A DNA stretch of 64,000 bases from Mucilaginibacter sp. KACC 22063 (GCF_028736115.1 NZ_CP117877.1:620001-684000); one strand, 5' to 3'; shown: positions 42,524-52,562, counted from the stretch's first letter. Made by a program: numbers and translations. The notes: generated by a model from the letters alone, not told the origin.

Positions 42524-45238
42524 ATGTCTAATAAATATAAATTCCTCCCGTTACTTGCTGTAGCATACCTTTCTTTCTCATCCTGCCATTCATTTTTCGG
42601 TTCAGACAAAAAAAATGGTTCTGCTGAGCAGTTGAAACATCATTCGGCTTATGACGATAGTACCTTAAACAGAAAAGTATTGCCGGTAATGATGCCTTAC
42701 AACCGCATCATTCAACCCGCAGGCGAACTGATTACCTATGGCAGCCCTGAGTTAGAGAACCACAGCCTTGACCTGAAACAGATCCCCGGCACTAATCTTA
42801 TTGCAATTGAAGATCGTTACGGAATTGCCATCATCGATAAAGATCAAAAGAAACTGGTAAGCCGCTGGACATACCCAAATGACAATGCCTACCGGGGTAT
42901 GATGAGCACTTACTCGGGTATTGAAGTAGCTCAGATTAACGGGCAGGTGCGTATTTTCTGGAGTGCTGCAAGCGGCGACATCGGCAAGTCTATTGTGTTG
43001 GATGCCATTTGGGACGGAAATAAAATAAGCATAAAAGACACTTTTACATTTACACCCGAAGCCCCGGCTCCGCTTGCTTTGCCTAACGAGGTGGCAGTTA
43101 ACCAGGAAAACGGCAAATATTACCTGTACGTTGTATTAAACGGCAATAATACTTTAGTTAAAACAGACATCGCTACCAAAACAACAGTTTGGGCAGCACC
43201 AACCGGTGTTGCTCCATACGGTTTAACCATTGTTAACGGTAAAGCTTTTGTAACCAATTGGGGCGGCGACATGCCATCCGACAAATCAAAAGCCGAAGTG
43301 GCGGGTGTGCCTTACGGGAAAGTTTATACCGACCCTGTGACCGGTGCCACACGCGAAGGCTCTGTAGCGGTATTTAACCTGGCTGATGGTAAGCAGATCA
43401 AAAGTATCCCTGTTGGCCTGCACCCGAATGATATTATCGCCAGCCATAGCGGCAACAATCTTTATGTAGCTAACAGCAACAGCGATGCCGTATCGGTTAT
43501 TAATGTTGCATCGCTGAAAAAGACAGAAGATATATCAGTTAAGATCAACGCCGGGAAACAAGGCTTTATCGGCGATTCGCCGAATGCTTTAGCGATTAGC
43601 CCCAATGACGAAACTTTATATGTGGCTAATGGCATGGACAACGCCGTCGCTGTAATTAACTTAGGTAAACAAGGCGTAAAAAGCAATGTATCCGGTTATA
43701 TCCCTACAGAGGCTTATCCCGGTGGTTTGGCCATTGATGAAGGGCATTTATTTGTGGCTAACCTGGAAGGCGAGGGTGCCAGAGTAAATACCAAAGAGAT
43801 GAAGGGCGGTAAGGGCGAAGCCACCGATTTCCCGGATGATGCCTATAACTCGCACCATCAAAAAGCTACAGTTTCTATTATTAACCTTCCGGATGCTGCA
43901 ACGCTGGCTAATTACACAAACAAGGTAAAAGACCTGATGCTTAATTTCCGTACGGAACTGGCCAGGCTTACGCCACGACCTAATCAACCGGCAAGGCCAA
44001 TGCCCGAGCGTATTGGCGAGCCTTCGGTATTTAGGCATGTGATTTACATTATCAAAGAGAACCGTACTTACGACCAGGTTTTAGGCGACCTGCCATTAGG
44101 TAACGGGCGTAAAGAATTGTGCGTTTTTGGTGACAGCGTAACCCCTAACCAGCACCAGTTAGCGCGTAGCTTTGTTACGCTTGACAATTATTATGCTTCG
44201 GGTAAATGCTCGGCAGAAGGACACCAGTGGACTGATGCAGGTATGGTAACTGATTACATAGAGAAGAATGTACGTGCCTGGTTCCGTAGTTATCCGCACG
44301 TGCAAACTGATGCTATGGTTTACAGCAAAAAGGGATTTATCTGGAACAATGCCGCTGACCACGGTAAAAGTGTAAGAATTTTCGGCGAAGCATCATTACC
44401 AAATATTGATACCAAATTAACCTGGACAGATATCTATAACAACTACAAGGCAGGCAAGCCTTTGATATTCACCAACGTTAGTACCATAGCACGCGTAAGG
44501 CCAATGCTTTCGCAAACTTATCCGGCTTCAGACTATCTTAAAATTACCGATCAGATACGCGCCGATGCCTTTATCAAAGAGCTTAAAGAAATTGAAAATA
44601 AGCCCGGCGACCAGTTCTATAACTTATCGGTAATGGCTTTATCAACAGATCATACTACCGGCACTCGTCCTGGCATGCCTACGCCACGGGCAATGGTAGC
44701 CGATAACGACTTAGCAGTGGGGCGGATTATTGAAGCGGTAAGCAAAAGCCGTTTCTGGAAAAACACGGTGATCTTTGTTACCGAAGATGATTCGCAGGCT
44801 GGTTGGGACCATGTTTCCGCCTACCGTACCACAGGTTTTGTGGTAAGCCCTTACAGCAGGATGCAAAGGGCGGTGTCTGTAAATTATAACCAAACATGTA
44901 TGGTACGCTCCATTGAGCAGATCTTAGGCATACCACCAATGAACCTGATGGATGCTACGGCACTACCCATGTTCAGTTGTTTTGATAATAAACCATCTTC
45001 ATACGTATATACGGCTGTGTCTAATAAAATAAAGCTGGACGAAATGAACCCTACCTTGTCTTCATTAAAAGGGAAGGACCGCTATTATGCGCAACAATCG
45101 CTACGGCCGGAGTACAATCACGTTGACGGGGGTAATGACGATGTACTGAACCGAATCTTATGGCATTACAGTAAAAAGGGTAAAGAATATCCAAAGAAAT
45201 TTGCCGGAAAGGCAGACCTGGTTGATGATGACGATTGA
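42524..45238 (+). CDS. Bifunctional YncE-type propeller / alkaline phosphatase-superfamily lipoprotein
   Basis: 904-aa exported protein. The lipobox LSFSSC is near residue 21. Residues about 60-460 form a YncE-like beta-propeller (GLHPNDIIASHSGNNLYVAN, DSPNALAISPNDETLYVANG). Residues about 500-860 belong to the phosphoesterase/phospholipase C-like branch of the alkaline phosphatase superfamily (VIYIIKENRTYDQVLGDL, NYYASGKCSAEGHQWT, VIFVTEDDSQAGWDHVSAYR). A surface phosphoester-cleaving role is inferred. It is convergent with the phosphodiesterase-bearing SusCD locus, to which it may be functionally related, but it has its own promoter. Confidence 0.9.
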   Translation: MSNKYKFLPLLAVAYLSFSSCHSFFGSDKKNGSAEQLKHHSAYDDSTLNRKVLPVMMPYNRIIQPAGELITYGSPELENHSLDLKQIPGTNLIAIEDRYGIAIIDKDQKKLVSRWTYPNDNAYRGMMSTYSGIEVAQINGQVRIFWSAASGDIGKSIVLDAIWDGNKISIKDTFTFTPEAPAPLALPNEVAVNQENGKYYLYVVLNGNNTLVKTDIATKTTVWAAPTGVAPYGLTIVNGKAFVTNWGGDMPSDKSKAEVAGVPYGKVYTDPVTGATREGSVAVFNLADGKQIKSIPVGLHPNDIIASHSGNNLYVANSNSDAVSVINVASLKKTEDISVKINAGKQGFIGDSPNALAISPNDETLYVANGMDNAVAVINLGKQGVKSNVSGYIPTEAYPGGLAIDEGHLFVANLEGEGARVNTKEMKGGKGEATDFPDDAYNSHHQKATVSIINLPDAATLANYTNKVKDLMLNFRTELARLTPRPNQPARPMPERIGEPSVFRHVIYIIKENRTYDQVLGDLPLGNGRKELCVFGDSVTPNQHQLARSFVTLDNYYASGKCSAEGHQWTDAGMVTDYIEKNVRAWFRSYPHVQTDAMVYSKKGFIWNNAADHGKSVRIFGEASLPNIDTKLTWTDIYNNYKAGKPLIFTNVSTIARVRPMLSQTYPASDYLKITDQIRADAFIKELKEIENKPGDQFYNLSVMALSTDHTTGTRPGMPTPRAMVADNDLAVGRIIEAVSKSRFWKNTVIFVTEDDSQAGWDHVSAYRTTGFVVSPYSRMQRAVSVNYNQTCMVRSIEQILGIPPMNLMDATALPMFSCFDNKPSSYVYTAVSNKIKLDEMNPTLSSLKGKDRYYAQQSLRPEYNHVDGGNDDVLNRILWHYSKKGKEYPKKFAGKADLVDDDD

Positions 45239-45245
45239 TCAGGCG

Positions 45246-45284
45246 AAAAAAAGAAAGCAGGCCCTAAGCCTGCTTTCTTTTTTT
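45246..45284. terminator. Bidirectional intrinsic terminator
   Basis: 17-bp stem (AAAAAAAGAAAGCAGGC / GCCTGCTTTCTTTTTTT) with loop CCTAA between the convergent YncE/phosphatase gene and the PHP metallohydrolase gene. Confidence 0.92.
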
Positions 45285-45299
45285 AATGGGGATAGTACT

Positions 45300-46523
45300 T
45301 TAAAACTCCGGATCGAAGTTGAAATAAATAGGATTTGATAAAGCTACCATGTTACCGGTAAGCTTTACTGATGTTGGTACCTGCGGATAATCTGCTGGTT
45401 TGCCTTCAACAGTTACACGATAATAGGTACGGCCGGTAAGATCAGGCGTATCTGTAAATTCCACCTTGGGATCTTTTCCTGTTATTTTGTAGGTGTTAAA
45501 ATCTCCGCCATTTTTTACCACCTTAACAGTATAAGTTGAGTCGGTAAAGGTTTTTCCTTTCAATTCTACGCGAAACTTTACGGCTTTACCCGTGGCTTTT
45601 ATATTATCGCCCATCATCATGTCAGGTTTGCCATCTTCGTTGGTGTCGGCATAAAACTCCACACGTGGGCTGTACGGATTAGCGCTTACTGATACACGGC
45701 CGTTGGTTAGTGCATCAACAATGGCTTGTGGTGAGCGCGAGGTGGCAAACACCCAGGTAGTAGGTGTGCCTACATAATTTGCAGTAGCCTCAAATGTGCT
45801 TTTGCTTGGCTTTTCGTCTCCCTGCGGTACGCCATGATGTGCATCGCTGCCGCCACGGCCTGTTAGTTTTCTGCCTGATGACAGCATATCATCCCAGATC
45901 ATGATAGCGTTGGCATTTTTAGACCAGATAGCAGAATTCCATACTTCGATAGATTGTACCAGGTCATAAGAATAACCGAAATGATCTTTACCACTTGGAT
46001 GATTGGCCGACAAGTGAACATTGAGTCCTTTTTTAACTGCCCCAATCACCACATCACGCTGATCACGTACATCGAATAATCGCTGGTGGTCATAAGGCTT
46101 GGCCGAAAATACATTACCGTGCCCGCGTACAGTGGTCCATTCTGCACCATAAAGTAATACTACAGATTTAGATTTAAAATCAGGGTCGGCCCAGGTATTG
46201 TGCATTACATCGCCGTTAACATGGTTGTCATGGTCGGTGATGCATACGTAATCTATTCCGTTGGTTTCGCAGAATTTAATGATCTTACCGACCGAGTTAT
46301 TAGTAGATTCCTTACTGTGCCTCGAATGCACATGCAAGTCGCCTTTTAACCAGGTGCCTTTGTCAAGGTCGGCTACAGGTTGTATGGTGGTGATCTCTTT
46401 CTGAGTCCAGGGATTAATATGCTCTTGTTGTGCATGGGCAGAAAATGAAGCCAGCAAAGCCGATGCAAAGAAGAGCAGTTTGCCGTTTTTTGAAGCCTTA
46501 TGTTTCAGTTGGTTACTGATCAT
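45300..46523 (-). CDS. CehA/McbA-type PHP-fold metallohydrolase
   Basis: 407-aa exported hydrolase with a signal peptide ending SAHAQ near residue 32. The PHP metal site is visible: KGDLHVHSRHS (HxH) near residue 60, CITDHDNHVNGD near 95, and GGSDAHHGVPQGD near 230. CehA/McbA-type members cleave ester or phosphoester bonds. A C-terminal beta-sandwich (about 300-400) follows. It is the last gene of the sigma-mini anti-sigma-susC-susD-PI-PLC-PHP run, 9 bp after the phospholipase gene, so both enzymes should act on the same imported or surface-bound substrate. Confidence 0.88.
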   Translation of the reverse strand: MISNQLKHKASKNGKLLFFASALLASFSAHAQQEHINPWTQKEITTIQPVADLDKGTWLKGDLHVHSRHSKESTNNSVGKIIKFCETNGIDYVCITDHDNHVNGDVMHNTWADPDFKSKSVVLLYGAEWTTVRGHGNVFSAKPYDHQRLFDVRDQRDVVIGAVKKGLNVHLSANHPSGKDHFGYSYDLVQSIEVWNSAIWSKNANAIMIWDDMLSSGRKLTGRGGSDAHHGVPQGDEKPSKSTFEATANYVGTPTTWVFATSRSPQAIVDALTNGRVSVSANPYSPRVEFYADTNEDGKPDMMMGDNIKATGKAVKFRVELKGKTFTDSTYTVKVVKNGGDFNTYKITGKDPKVEFTDTPDLTGRTYYRVTVEGKPADYPQVPTSVKLTGNMVALSNPIYFNFDPEF

Positions 46524-46532
46524 TGATGATAG

Positions 46533-47606
46533 TTAGTTTGATAAGTGGTTGAAAATTGGATCGGTACGGAAATACTTTTCACCATCCGGGAAACTCACAA
46601 CGTAGTCTGATTTAAAATGTGTGCTTTTCAGGTAGTAGTCTGTCGTAATAACCTGCGCGCCAGACTTCATTGCCGCTTCGAAATCGCTATAGTCATTATT
46701 CCTTGCTTGTTGAGTGTCATGGTCGGCACGTGTGCGGATGATATAGCCTCTTTTTACCAGTTGCGGAATTTCCGGATCGTGCGGATCATTCCTGATCATA
46801 AATGCCGCCTCTGCTGTACCAGGCTCTGCATTTGCAAATATAACACGGCCTTTTAGAGACGGATGCCCTGACATGTAAATATTCCGCTTACGCTTTCTGT
46901 CGTCCAGAATAAAAAGAAACTTGCCTCTTGCTGCTTTCAAAAGCGGCCAGTTGCCATGTTCTACCGCATCATTCAGCGTTTTGTAATTACCTCTTACATC
47001 ATCGGGGGTGATCAGGTGCTCTTTGCCAAGGTAGCTTAGCATATCCCTGTCAACTTCGGCAAAGCGCTGTGCTGTAAAAGGCTCAGGCTTAATGCGCTGG
47101 TCTTTTGACCCACCGTCTTTGGGCTCAAGCGTTATAAAAACAGGCGTGTGGTCCGGGTGCGCGTCCGACCATTTTTTTAATTGTGTAAGCGCGTCTTTCA
47201 GCGTTGGGCAGCTGCTTCTGTAATCATAATCAATTACATGGAAAACCTTAAAGCCGGGCGCTTCCATTTCATGATTAACATCATAAGGCGCCTGGCCGGG
47301 TACAATTTCCAGGCCCTTGGGGTGTGCATACTTCCCACCTTTAGTATCTGCGTAAATATCAATTTCAAGGTTGCGCAAGCCCATATCCAGTTGATCGGCT
47401 AATGGAATGTGCTCATAATCCAGCCCGGCAACATCGGGGTTTTTGGCAAGCATCAGTTTGTACAGTGTTGTATCAATAGCCTGCTTATAGCTATTGTGCG
47501 ACCCTATCACCTGAAGATGGTTAATAGGTGTGTCGTTGATGTCCTGCTGTAACGATACCGTTGCCGCTGCAAGCAAAATTGTGGCCGTAAGAGATTTTAA
47601 TATCAT
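46533..47606 (-). CDS. Ca2+-dependent phosphoinositide-specific phospholipase C-type protein
   Basis: 357-aa secreted phosphodiesterase of the PI-PLC TIM-barrel superfamily. Signal peptide at residues 1-19. GSHNSYKQ near residue 35 holds the catalytic His, LEIDIYAD the metal-binding Glu/Asp, and HVIDYDYRS plus FITLEPKDGG further active-site residues. In this family the enzyme cuts phosphatidylinositol or related inositol phosphodiesters. Place in a SusCD operon suggests that it prepares a phospho-compound for uptake (inference). A terminator hairpin precedes the gene. Confidence 0.88.
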   Translation of the reverse strand: MILKSLTATILLAAATVSLQQDINDTPINHLQVIGSHNSYKQAIDTTLYKLMLAKNPDVAGLDYEHIPLADQLDMGLRNLEIDIYADTKGGKYAHPKGLEIVPGQAPYDVNHEMEAPGFKVFHVIDYDYRSSCPTLKDALTQLKKWSDAHPDHTPVFITLEPKDGGSKDQRIKPEPFTAQRFAEVDRDMLSYLGKEHLITPDDVRGNYKTLNDAVEHGNWPLLKAARGKFLFILDDRKRKRNIYMSGHPSLKGRVIFANAEPGTAEAAFMIRNDPHDPEIPQLVKRGYIIRTRADHDTQQARNNDYSDFEAAMKSGAQVITTDYYLKSTHFKSDYVVSFPDGEKYFRTDPIFNHLSN

Positions 47607-47621
47607 CGTATAAAACTAAAA

Positions 47622-47643
47622 AGCGGCAGATTGCTCTGCCGCT
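47622..47643 (-). terminator. Intrinsic terminator between susD and the phospholipase gene
   Basis: Perfect 9-bp stem AGCGGCAGA / TCTGCCGCT with a four-base loop, followed on the minus strand by TTTTTAG. It lies inside the operon, 12 bases past the susD stop codon, and would lower expression of the two hydrolase genes relative to susCD. Confidence 0.85.
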
Positions 47644-47654
47644 GTAATTTATTA

Positions 47655-49247
47655 TTAATAGCCCGGATTTTGAACCAGGTTAGGATTTGTTTTTAGCTCG
47701 GTTGAAGGAACTGGATACAACCTGCGGGTAAGGTCTTTGTTCATGGTCAGCACGTCATTCGGTAATTTGTACTCTACCTCAAACTGGCCGAAACGGATCA
47801 GATCATTCCGGCGCCATCCTTCCCATGAAAGCTCCCTGGCGCGTTCGTCCAGTAAACCTTGCAGATCAACTGACGTAGCCGCATCTGCACCGGCGCGGGT
47901 ACGCAATTTGTTCACCAGTAAAAGCGGCGTTTGTACTTCGCCGTTTACAGTTGAAACGCTTGCTCCACGTAACTCAGCCTCTGCTTTCATCAGGTAAACA
48001 TCGGCAAGACGGAATACCGGTACATCATTACCATTTAAACGGGTAGACTGGATGATGGTAGGGTCTGGGTAGTATTTGATTGAACGTACACCTTCGGCCT
48101 GGCTGGCAATAGTGTTACCTAAGTCCATTGGTTTGCCGGGTACCAGTACCAGATCCGGCGTAATCACTACTTGTGTAGTGGTGCCCGGATAATAAACGGG
48201 TTGATTAGTGAAGCCGCCGTTACCATCAGGGTAATATTGCGGGCCAACTAACCAGGTTTTGGTACGGAAGTCATTCGGAACATTAAAGCGCTTGTAAAAC
48301 TCAGGCGTAGTGCTCATGGCAATACTCAGGTTCACGTTCATGCCATAAGCTTGTGCCAGGTAAAAGAAGAAACCAAAACGGGTAAACTGGTTACCTGGAA
48401 TCTGCTGGTCATAAGGAATAGCAAAAATAGTTTCGTTGATCTGCGGGCCGTTGTTCGGTAAAAAGATATCGCGGTAACGGGCATCAAGCGAATAGTTCTT
48501 ATTATTCTGCACACTGTCGCACATGCTAACTACATCCTGGTAACGGGCTGCGCCGGTATAAACTTCAGAATTAAGGTACATTTTAGCCAACAGTGCGAAA
48601 ACCATGCCTTTGGTTGGCCTGCCATATTGCAGCGTATTGGTTGAAGCATTACTGGTTTTTGAAGGCAGGGTTTGTAATACATCTTTCAGTTCGCTTTCAA
48701 TAAAACTGAAAACCTTGGCACGCTGCTGCGTAGCAGGTGGCGTACTTACCGGAAAGCTGGTGATGATTGGCACGTTACCATACAAATCCATCATAAAGTA
48801 GTAGTATAAAGCACGCATGGCACGGATCTCTGCTATAGCGGATTTTTTAGTAGCATCTGAAGATGGAGATGTGCTTACCACGCTTAGTAAACGGTTACAG
48901 GTGTTGATACCGCTGAACCCCCATTGCCATACACCAATTACGTTTGGGTGGTCAAAGGTCCAGCTATGATAATGTAACTGGCGGTACTGGCCGCCGTCGT
49001 CGAAGTTACCATCACGCGCAGGGATGATGGCTTCATCGGTAGATAGTTCCTGCATACGCCAGTAATTTACCGCATAGCTGGAAGATAAGTTAGAGTACAT
49101 GGTACCCAAAAGGGCATTATAATCTGATGCCGTAGTTGGGAAATTTGATTTTACGTATTGCGATTCTACCGGTACATCAAGTTTAGTACAGGCGCTGAAA
49201 GATGCTACCGCAGCAACCCCAGCTATAATAGAAAGTATCTTTTTCAT
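47655..49247 (-). CDS. SusD/RagB family nutrient-binding outer-membrane lipoprotein
   Basis: 530-aa surface lipoprotein that caps the partner SusC channel. The lipobox SFSAC is near residue 19. The TPR-like N-terminal half (RAMRALYYYFMMDLYGNVPI near residue 150) and the C-terminal LRLADVYLMKAEAELRG- and RARELSWEGWRRNDLIRFG-type motifs (here FRLADVYLMKAEAELRG and ERARELSWEGWRRNDLIRF) are standard for SusD. It lies 18 bp after susC. The substrate cannot be read directly; neighbours point to a phosphodiester compound. Confidence 0.96.
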   Translation of the reverse strand: MKKILSIIAGVAAVASFSACTKLDVPVESQYVKSNFPTTASDYNALLGTMYSNLSSSYAVNYWRMQELSTDEAIIPARDGNFDDGGQYRQLHYHSWTFDHPNVIGVWQWGFSGINTCNRLLSVVSTSPSSDATKKSAIAEIRAMRALYYYFMMDLYGNVPIITSFPVSTPPATQQRAKVFSFIESELKDVLQTLPSKTSNASTNTLQYGRPTKGMVFALLAKMYLNSEVYTGAARYQDVVSMCDSVQNNKNYSLDARYRDIFLPNNGPQINETIFAIPYDQQIPGNQFTRFGFFFYLAQAYGMNVNLSIAMSTTPEFYKRFNVPNDFRTKTWLVGPQYYPDGNGGFTNQPVYYPGTTTQVVITPDLVLVPGKPMDLGNTIASQAEGVRSIKYYPDPTIIQSTRLNGNDVPVFRLADVYLMKAEAELRGASVSTVNGEVQTPLLLVNKLRTRAGADAATSVDLQGLLDERARELSWEGWRRNDLIRFGQFEVEYKLPNDVLTMNKDLTRRLYPVPSTELKTNPNLVQNPGY

Positions 49248-49265
49248 CGTGTATGTCGAATTGAA

Positions 49266-52247
49266 TTAGAATGAAGCGTTTATGCCAAAAATGTAAGTAC
49301 GGGTTTTTGGATAATAGTTATTGTTGTCGATACCCGGGGTCAAGCCGCCCATGTTAATCTCAGGGTCTATGCCTTTGTATTTAGTAATTACAAATAGGTT
49401 ATTGCCAGACAGGTACAGTCTCAGCCTTTTAATTGCGCTGATGTTTGTTTTGATGGTATAGCCAAGGGTTGCATTATCCAATCGCAGGTAAGAGCCGCTT
49501 TCCAGGTAACGGTCTGATATCAGGTAAGCGTTGATGTCTTTAAATGATTCACCTAAAGTATAGCGCGGGATATTCTGAAGTTTGGCATCGGCTGGGTTAT
49601 TTAATGAAGCCAGTGTAGCATTCAATATCTTGTTACCATAAACACCTCTTACCAGGAAGTTAAGGTCGAAGTTTTTGTAATAGAAACTGTTTGACCAACC
49701 GTAGATCATTTTCGGCTGGGCGCTGCCTGCATAAAACTGGTCTGTAGTAAGCGGCTGGGTGGCAATAGTATTGCCCGCTGCATTTTGATAAGTACTTACG
49801 CCGTTTGCGTTTTTGCCCATGTAGTGCCACAGGTAAAAAGCGCCTACAGGCAAGCCTGCCTGAATGATCTGGCTGGAATTACCCGATTGCCCTTTTCCTC
49901 CTAATTGTGCTGTATAAATGATAGGCAGGTTACTTGAAAGGCTTTCTACTACGTTTGTGTTGTGCGAAACGTTGAAGGATGTTTTCCAGCTAAAGTCTTT
50001 TGTTTTAACGGCAGTAGCATTCAACACCACCTCAATGCCGGTATTTTTAACATTACCAGCATTTACAGTTAAAGACGGATAAACATATTGCGTTAAAGAA
50101 ACAGGAGTATCATAGATCAGGTCAGATGTTTTCTTGATATAATAATCTACCGAACCTGTTAACCTGTTCTGGAACAAACCGAAATCCAAACCGATATTAG
50201 TTGTGGCTGTGCTTTCCCATTTCAGATCAGGGTTTTCATTCTGTATCGGGCCAATGGCGTTTACGATGTTACCGTTGTAGTAGAATTTGCTGCTGCTTTG
50301 GGTACCATAAACCACCAGTGCTGAGTAGGCAGAGAAACCGGTACTATTACCAGATTGGCCATAACCTACTCTCAGTTTCAAATCGCTGATGGTTGGAATG
50401 TTGCGCATAAATTCTTCGCTGCTGATTCTCCATGCACCTGAAATGGCAGGGAATAAGCCCCAGCGGTTGTTGATACCAAACGCAGAAGAACCGTCGCGGC
50501 GTAACGAGCCTTGTAAAAGGTAACGGTCTGCAAACTGGTACTGAACACGTCCGTAGTAAGAAATCAGGCGCAGAATAGAGATCGGGTTGTTATCAAAAGC
50601 GATCTGTGAAACCGACGAAGGGTTAGAAAGGTACAAGTTGTTATAAGTAATGGCATCATTAGAAAAGTTCTGTGTCTGCACACCAAAACCATCGTTCACG
50701 CGGTTCTGCTGGTATGAGTAACCTGCTAACAACTTAATATTATGCTGGCCGAAAGTACGGTCATAGTTGAAGTATGACTCCAATACGTCGTTAGTGTTCA
50801 GATAGGATGAACGTCTGGCCACACCGTTCAGGCCTACTGCAAGGCCAGACTGGCTATTGATATAGCTGCCATAGTTATTCTGGTCGCGTTGGGTTGATCC
50901 GCTTAAGGTAAACTTCAGGCCATCGATGATATTCACCTCGGCAATACCGTTGATCAGTGTTTTTTCGTTCTTCTGCTGAATGGTGTTATTGTTCAGTAAC
51001 GAAAGCGGGTTTAAAGTGCCGCTACCTGTACGGGTATAGTTCTCTTTATAGCTGCCGTCAGGGTTGAAAGGCGATACCGTTGGTAAATAGAACAGCATAG
51101 CCGGCAACACGTTGCTTTGGTAAATGTCGTCAGAGTTGCTTTTGCTGTCGGTCACGTTCAGGCTCAGTTTCAACCTGTCGTTAAAGAAGCGCTGATTTAT
51201 ATAACCACGGATGATGATGCGCTCTAAATCAGTACGTTTTAAGATGCCATTATTTTTAAAGTAGTTTACGCTTGCGCCATAATCAGAGCTTTTGCCTGCA
51301 CCGCCGTAAGATAAGTTGTGGTTTTGTGAATAACCGGTACGCTCAATCAGGTTTTGCCATTTGGTGTCAGACCCATCGTCATCTATCGGGTTTGCCAATG
51401 GTTTCTGTCCATTGTCTGCCAAATATTTACGCAACTCGGGTGCAGTAAGCATATCTATCTGCTTAGAAACTTTATTGATGCTGCCGTAAGCGCTGTAATC
51501 TAAACGGGCCTGGCCAAGTTTGGCTCTCTTGGTAGTAACGATAATTACACCGTTAGCCGCTCTTGAACCATAAATGGCGGTAGATGCCGCATCCTTCAAT
51601 ACGTCGATGCTTTCAATATCAGCAGGAGCAAGCACATCAATAGAAGCACCTGGTACACCATCAATTACGTAGAATGGCTCTTGGGCTCCGTTACCTGTTC
51701 TGAAAGTTGATGGGCCACGCAGAATTACCGCAGGTTTCTGGTTAGGGTCGCCGCTTTGTGTTACGTTTAAACCGGCAACTTTACCCTGAAGCAATTCTGC
51801 AGGCGTAGTGATCACACCCTGATTAAAGTCTTCGGATTTAAGCGAGGTGATTGATCCGGTAACGTCTTTTTTGCTGGCTGTACCATAACCAATAACAACA
51901 ACATCCTTTAAGGCTTTAGCTGTTGTTATCAGCTTTACGTTCATCATGCTGTTGCCGTCAACCGGTTTTTCAACTGCATTTGCGCCAATAAATGTAAAGC
52001 GAAGCACGCTGCCAGCGTTTGCCTGGATGCTGAAACTACCATCTGGCTTGGTAACAGTACCGGTTGAGGTGCCTTTAATAGTTACCGTTACGCCAGGAAG
52101 CGGTGCGTTGGTTTCGTCAGTAACCATACCTTTTATCGTCCGGCTCTGGGCGTAAGTTGCCGGGCTTTGCATTAGTGCCAATGCCGTAAGCGGAATAGCT
52201 GCAATGCTGTAAAATGGCCTTAAAAAAAAGGAGTACATTTTTTTCAT
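49266..52247 (-). CDS. SusC/RagA family TonB-linked outer-membrane transporter
   Basis: 993-aa TonB-dependent transporter. A signal peptide ends TYAQS near residue 35. A carboxypeptidase-D-like domain (IKGMVTDETNAPLPGVTVTI) is followed by the plug (VVIGYGTASKKDVTGSITSL; GVPGASIDVLAPADIESIDV; AASTAIYGSRAANGVIIVTT) and a 22-strand barrel ending with an aromatic residue (GINASF). No N-terminal STN signalling domain is present. A bipartite promoter-like element sits 68-93 bases upstream of the ATG. It pairs with the SusD gene. Confidence 0.97.
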   Translation of the reverse strand: MKKMYSFFLRPFYSIAAIPLTALALMQSPATYAQSRTIKGMVTDETNAPLPGVTVTIKGTSTGTVTKPDGSFSIQANAGSVLRFTFIGANAVEKPVDGNSMMNVKLITTAKALKDVVVIGYGTASKKDVTGSITSLKSEDFNQGVITTPAELLQGKVAGLNVTQSGDPNQKPAVILRGPSTFRTGNGAQEPFYVIDGVPGASIDVLAPADIESIDVLKDAASTAIYGSRAANGVIIVTTKRAKLGQARLDYSAYGSINKVSKQIDMLTAPELRKYLADNGQKPLANPIDDDGSDTKWQNLIERTGYSQNHNLSYGGAGKSSDYGASVNYFKNNGILKRTDLERIIIRGYINQRFFNDRLKLSLNVTDSKSNSDDIYQSNVLPAMLFYLPTVSPFNPDGSYKENYTRTGSGTLNPLSLLNNNTIQQKNEKTLINGIAEVNIIDGLKFTLSGSTQRDQNNYGSYINSQSGLAVGLNGVARRSSYLNTNDVLESYFNYDRTFGQHNIKLLAGYSYQQNRVNDGFGVQTQNFSNDAITYNNLYLSNPSSVSQIAFDNNPISILRLISYYGRVQYQFADRYLLQGSLRRDGSSAFGINNRWGLFPAISGAWRISSEEFMRNIPTISDLKLRVGYGQSGNSTGFSAYSALVVYGTQSSSKFYYNGNIVNAIGPIQNENPDLKWESTATTNIGLDFGLFQNRLTGSVDYYIKKTSDLIYDTPVSLTQYVYPSLTVNAGNVKNTGIEVVLNATAVKTKDFSWKTSFNVSHNTNVVESLSSNLPIIYTAQLGGKGQSGNSSQIIQAGLPVGAFYLWHYMGKNANGVSTYQNAAGNTIATQPLTTDQFYAGSAQPKMIYGWSNSFYYKNFDLNFLVRGVYGNKILNATLASLNNPADAKLQNIPRYTLGESFKDINAYLISDRYLESGSYLRLDNATLGYTIKTNISAIKRLRLYLSGNNLFVITKYKGIDPEINMGGLTPGIDNNNYYPKTRTYIFGINASF

Positions 52248-52562
52248 GAATAATACGTGTTAATTGTTGTTGGATTTAAAGTTTCTTGATAGTTAATGAT
52301 GCTCATTTACTACAATTACGGTTTGGCGGCGGGCTACCCCTATCCTTAATGATTATTTAATAGAGATGAAGAAAACAAACAAGGCAAACTGTTGTAAGGC
52401 CTCGTTTTAATGTAACCAGAGGTGCTTTTATTCAGAAAGTGTGTTAAATTTTAGTTAAGCCGGGCGGCTAAACAATAGATGTTGGTAAAGGATGTGAATT
52501 TTTTTTAAAAAAGTAATAAGTAAACACGAAGAGTGTGTTTAAAATAAGGAGAATGAAATCAG
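52248..52562. other. Intergenic region between the mini anti-sigma gene and susC
   Basis: 315 bp. It holds the putative ECF promoter at 52315-52340 and, near the mini anti-sigma stop, a weak inverted repeat AAACAC...GTGTTT (52513-52531) that could end the sigma/anti-sigma transcript. No further FecR-like coding sequence was found here in any frame I checked. Confidence 0.5.
52315..52340 (-). promoter_or_regulatory. Putative ECF-sigma promoter of susC
   Basis: Read on the minus strand: GGGGTAGCCCG, nine bases, CGTAAT. The same two blocks with the same nine-base spacing occur at 52794-52819. The block spacing and the CGT-type -10 resemble ECF-sigma promoters; the ECF gene lies next door. Confidence 0.65.

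Noticed and set aside
52248-52562. Rest of a FecR gene after a frameshift
   Set aside because: No membrane helix or FecR-like coding was found in any minus-strand frame; the region carries a promoter-like element instead.
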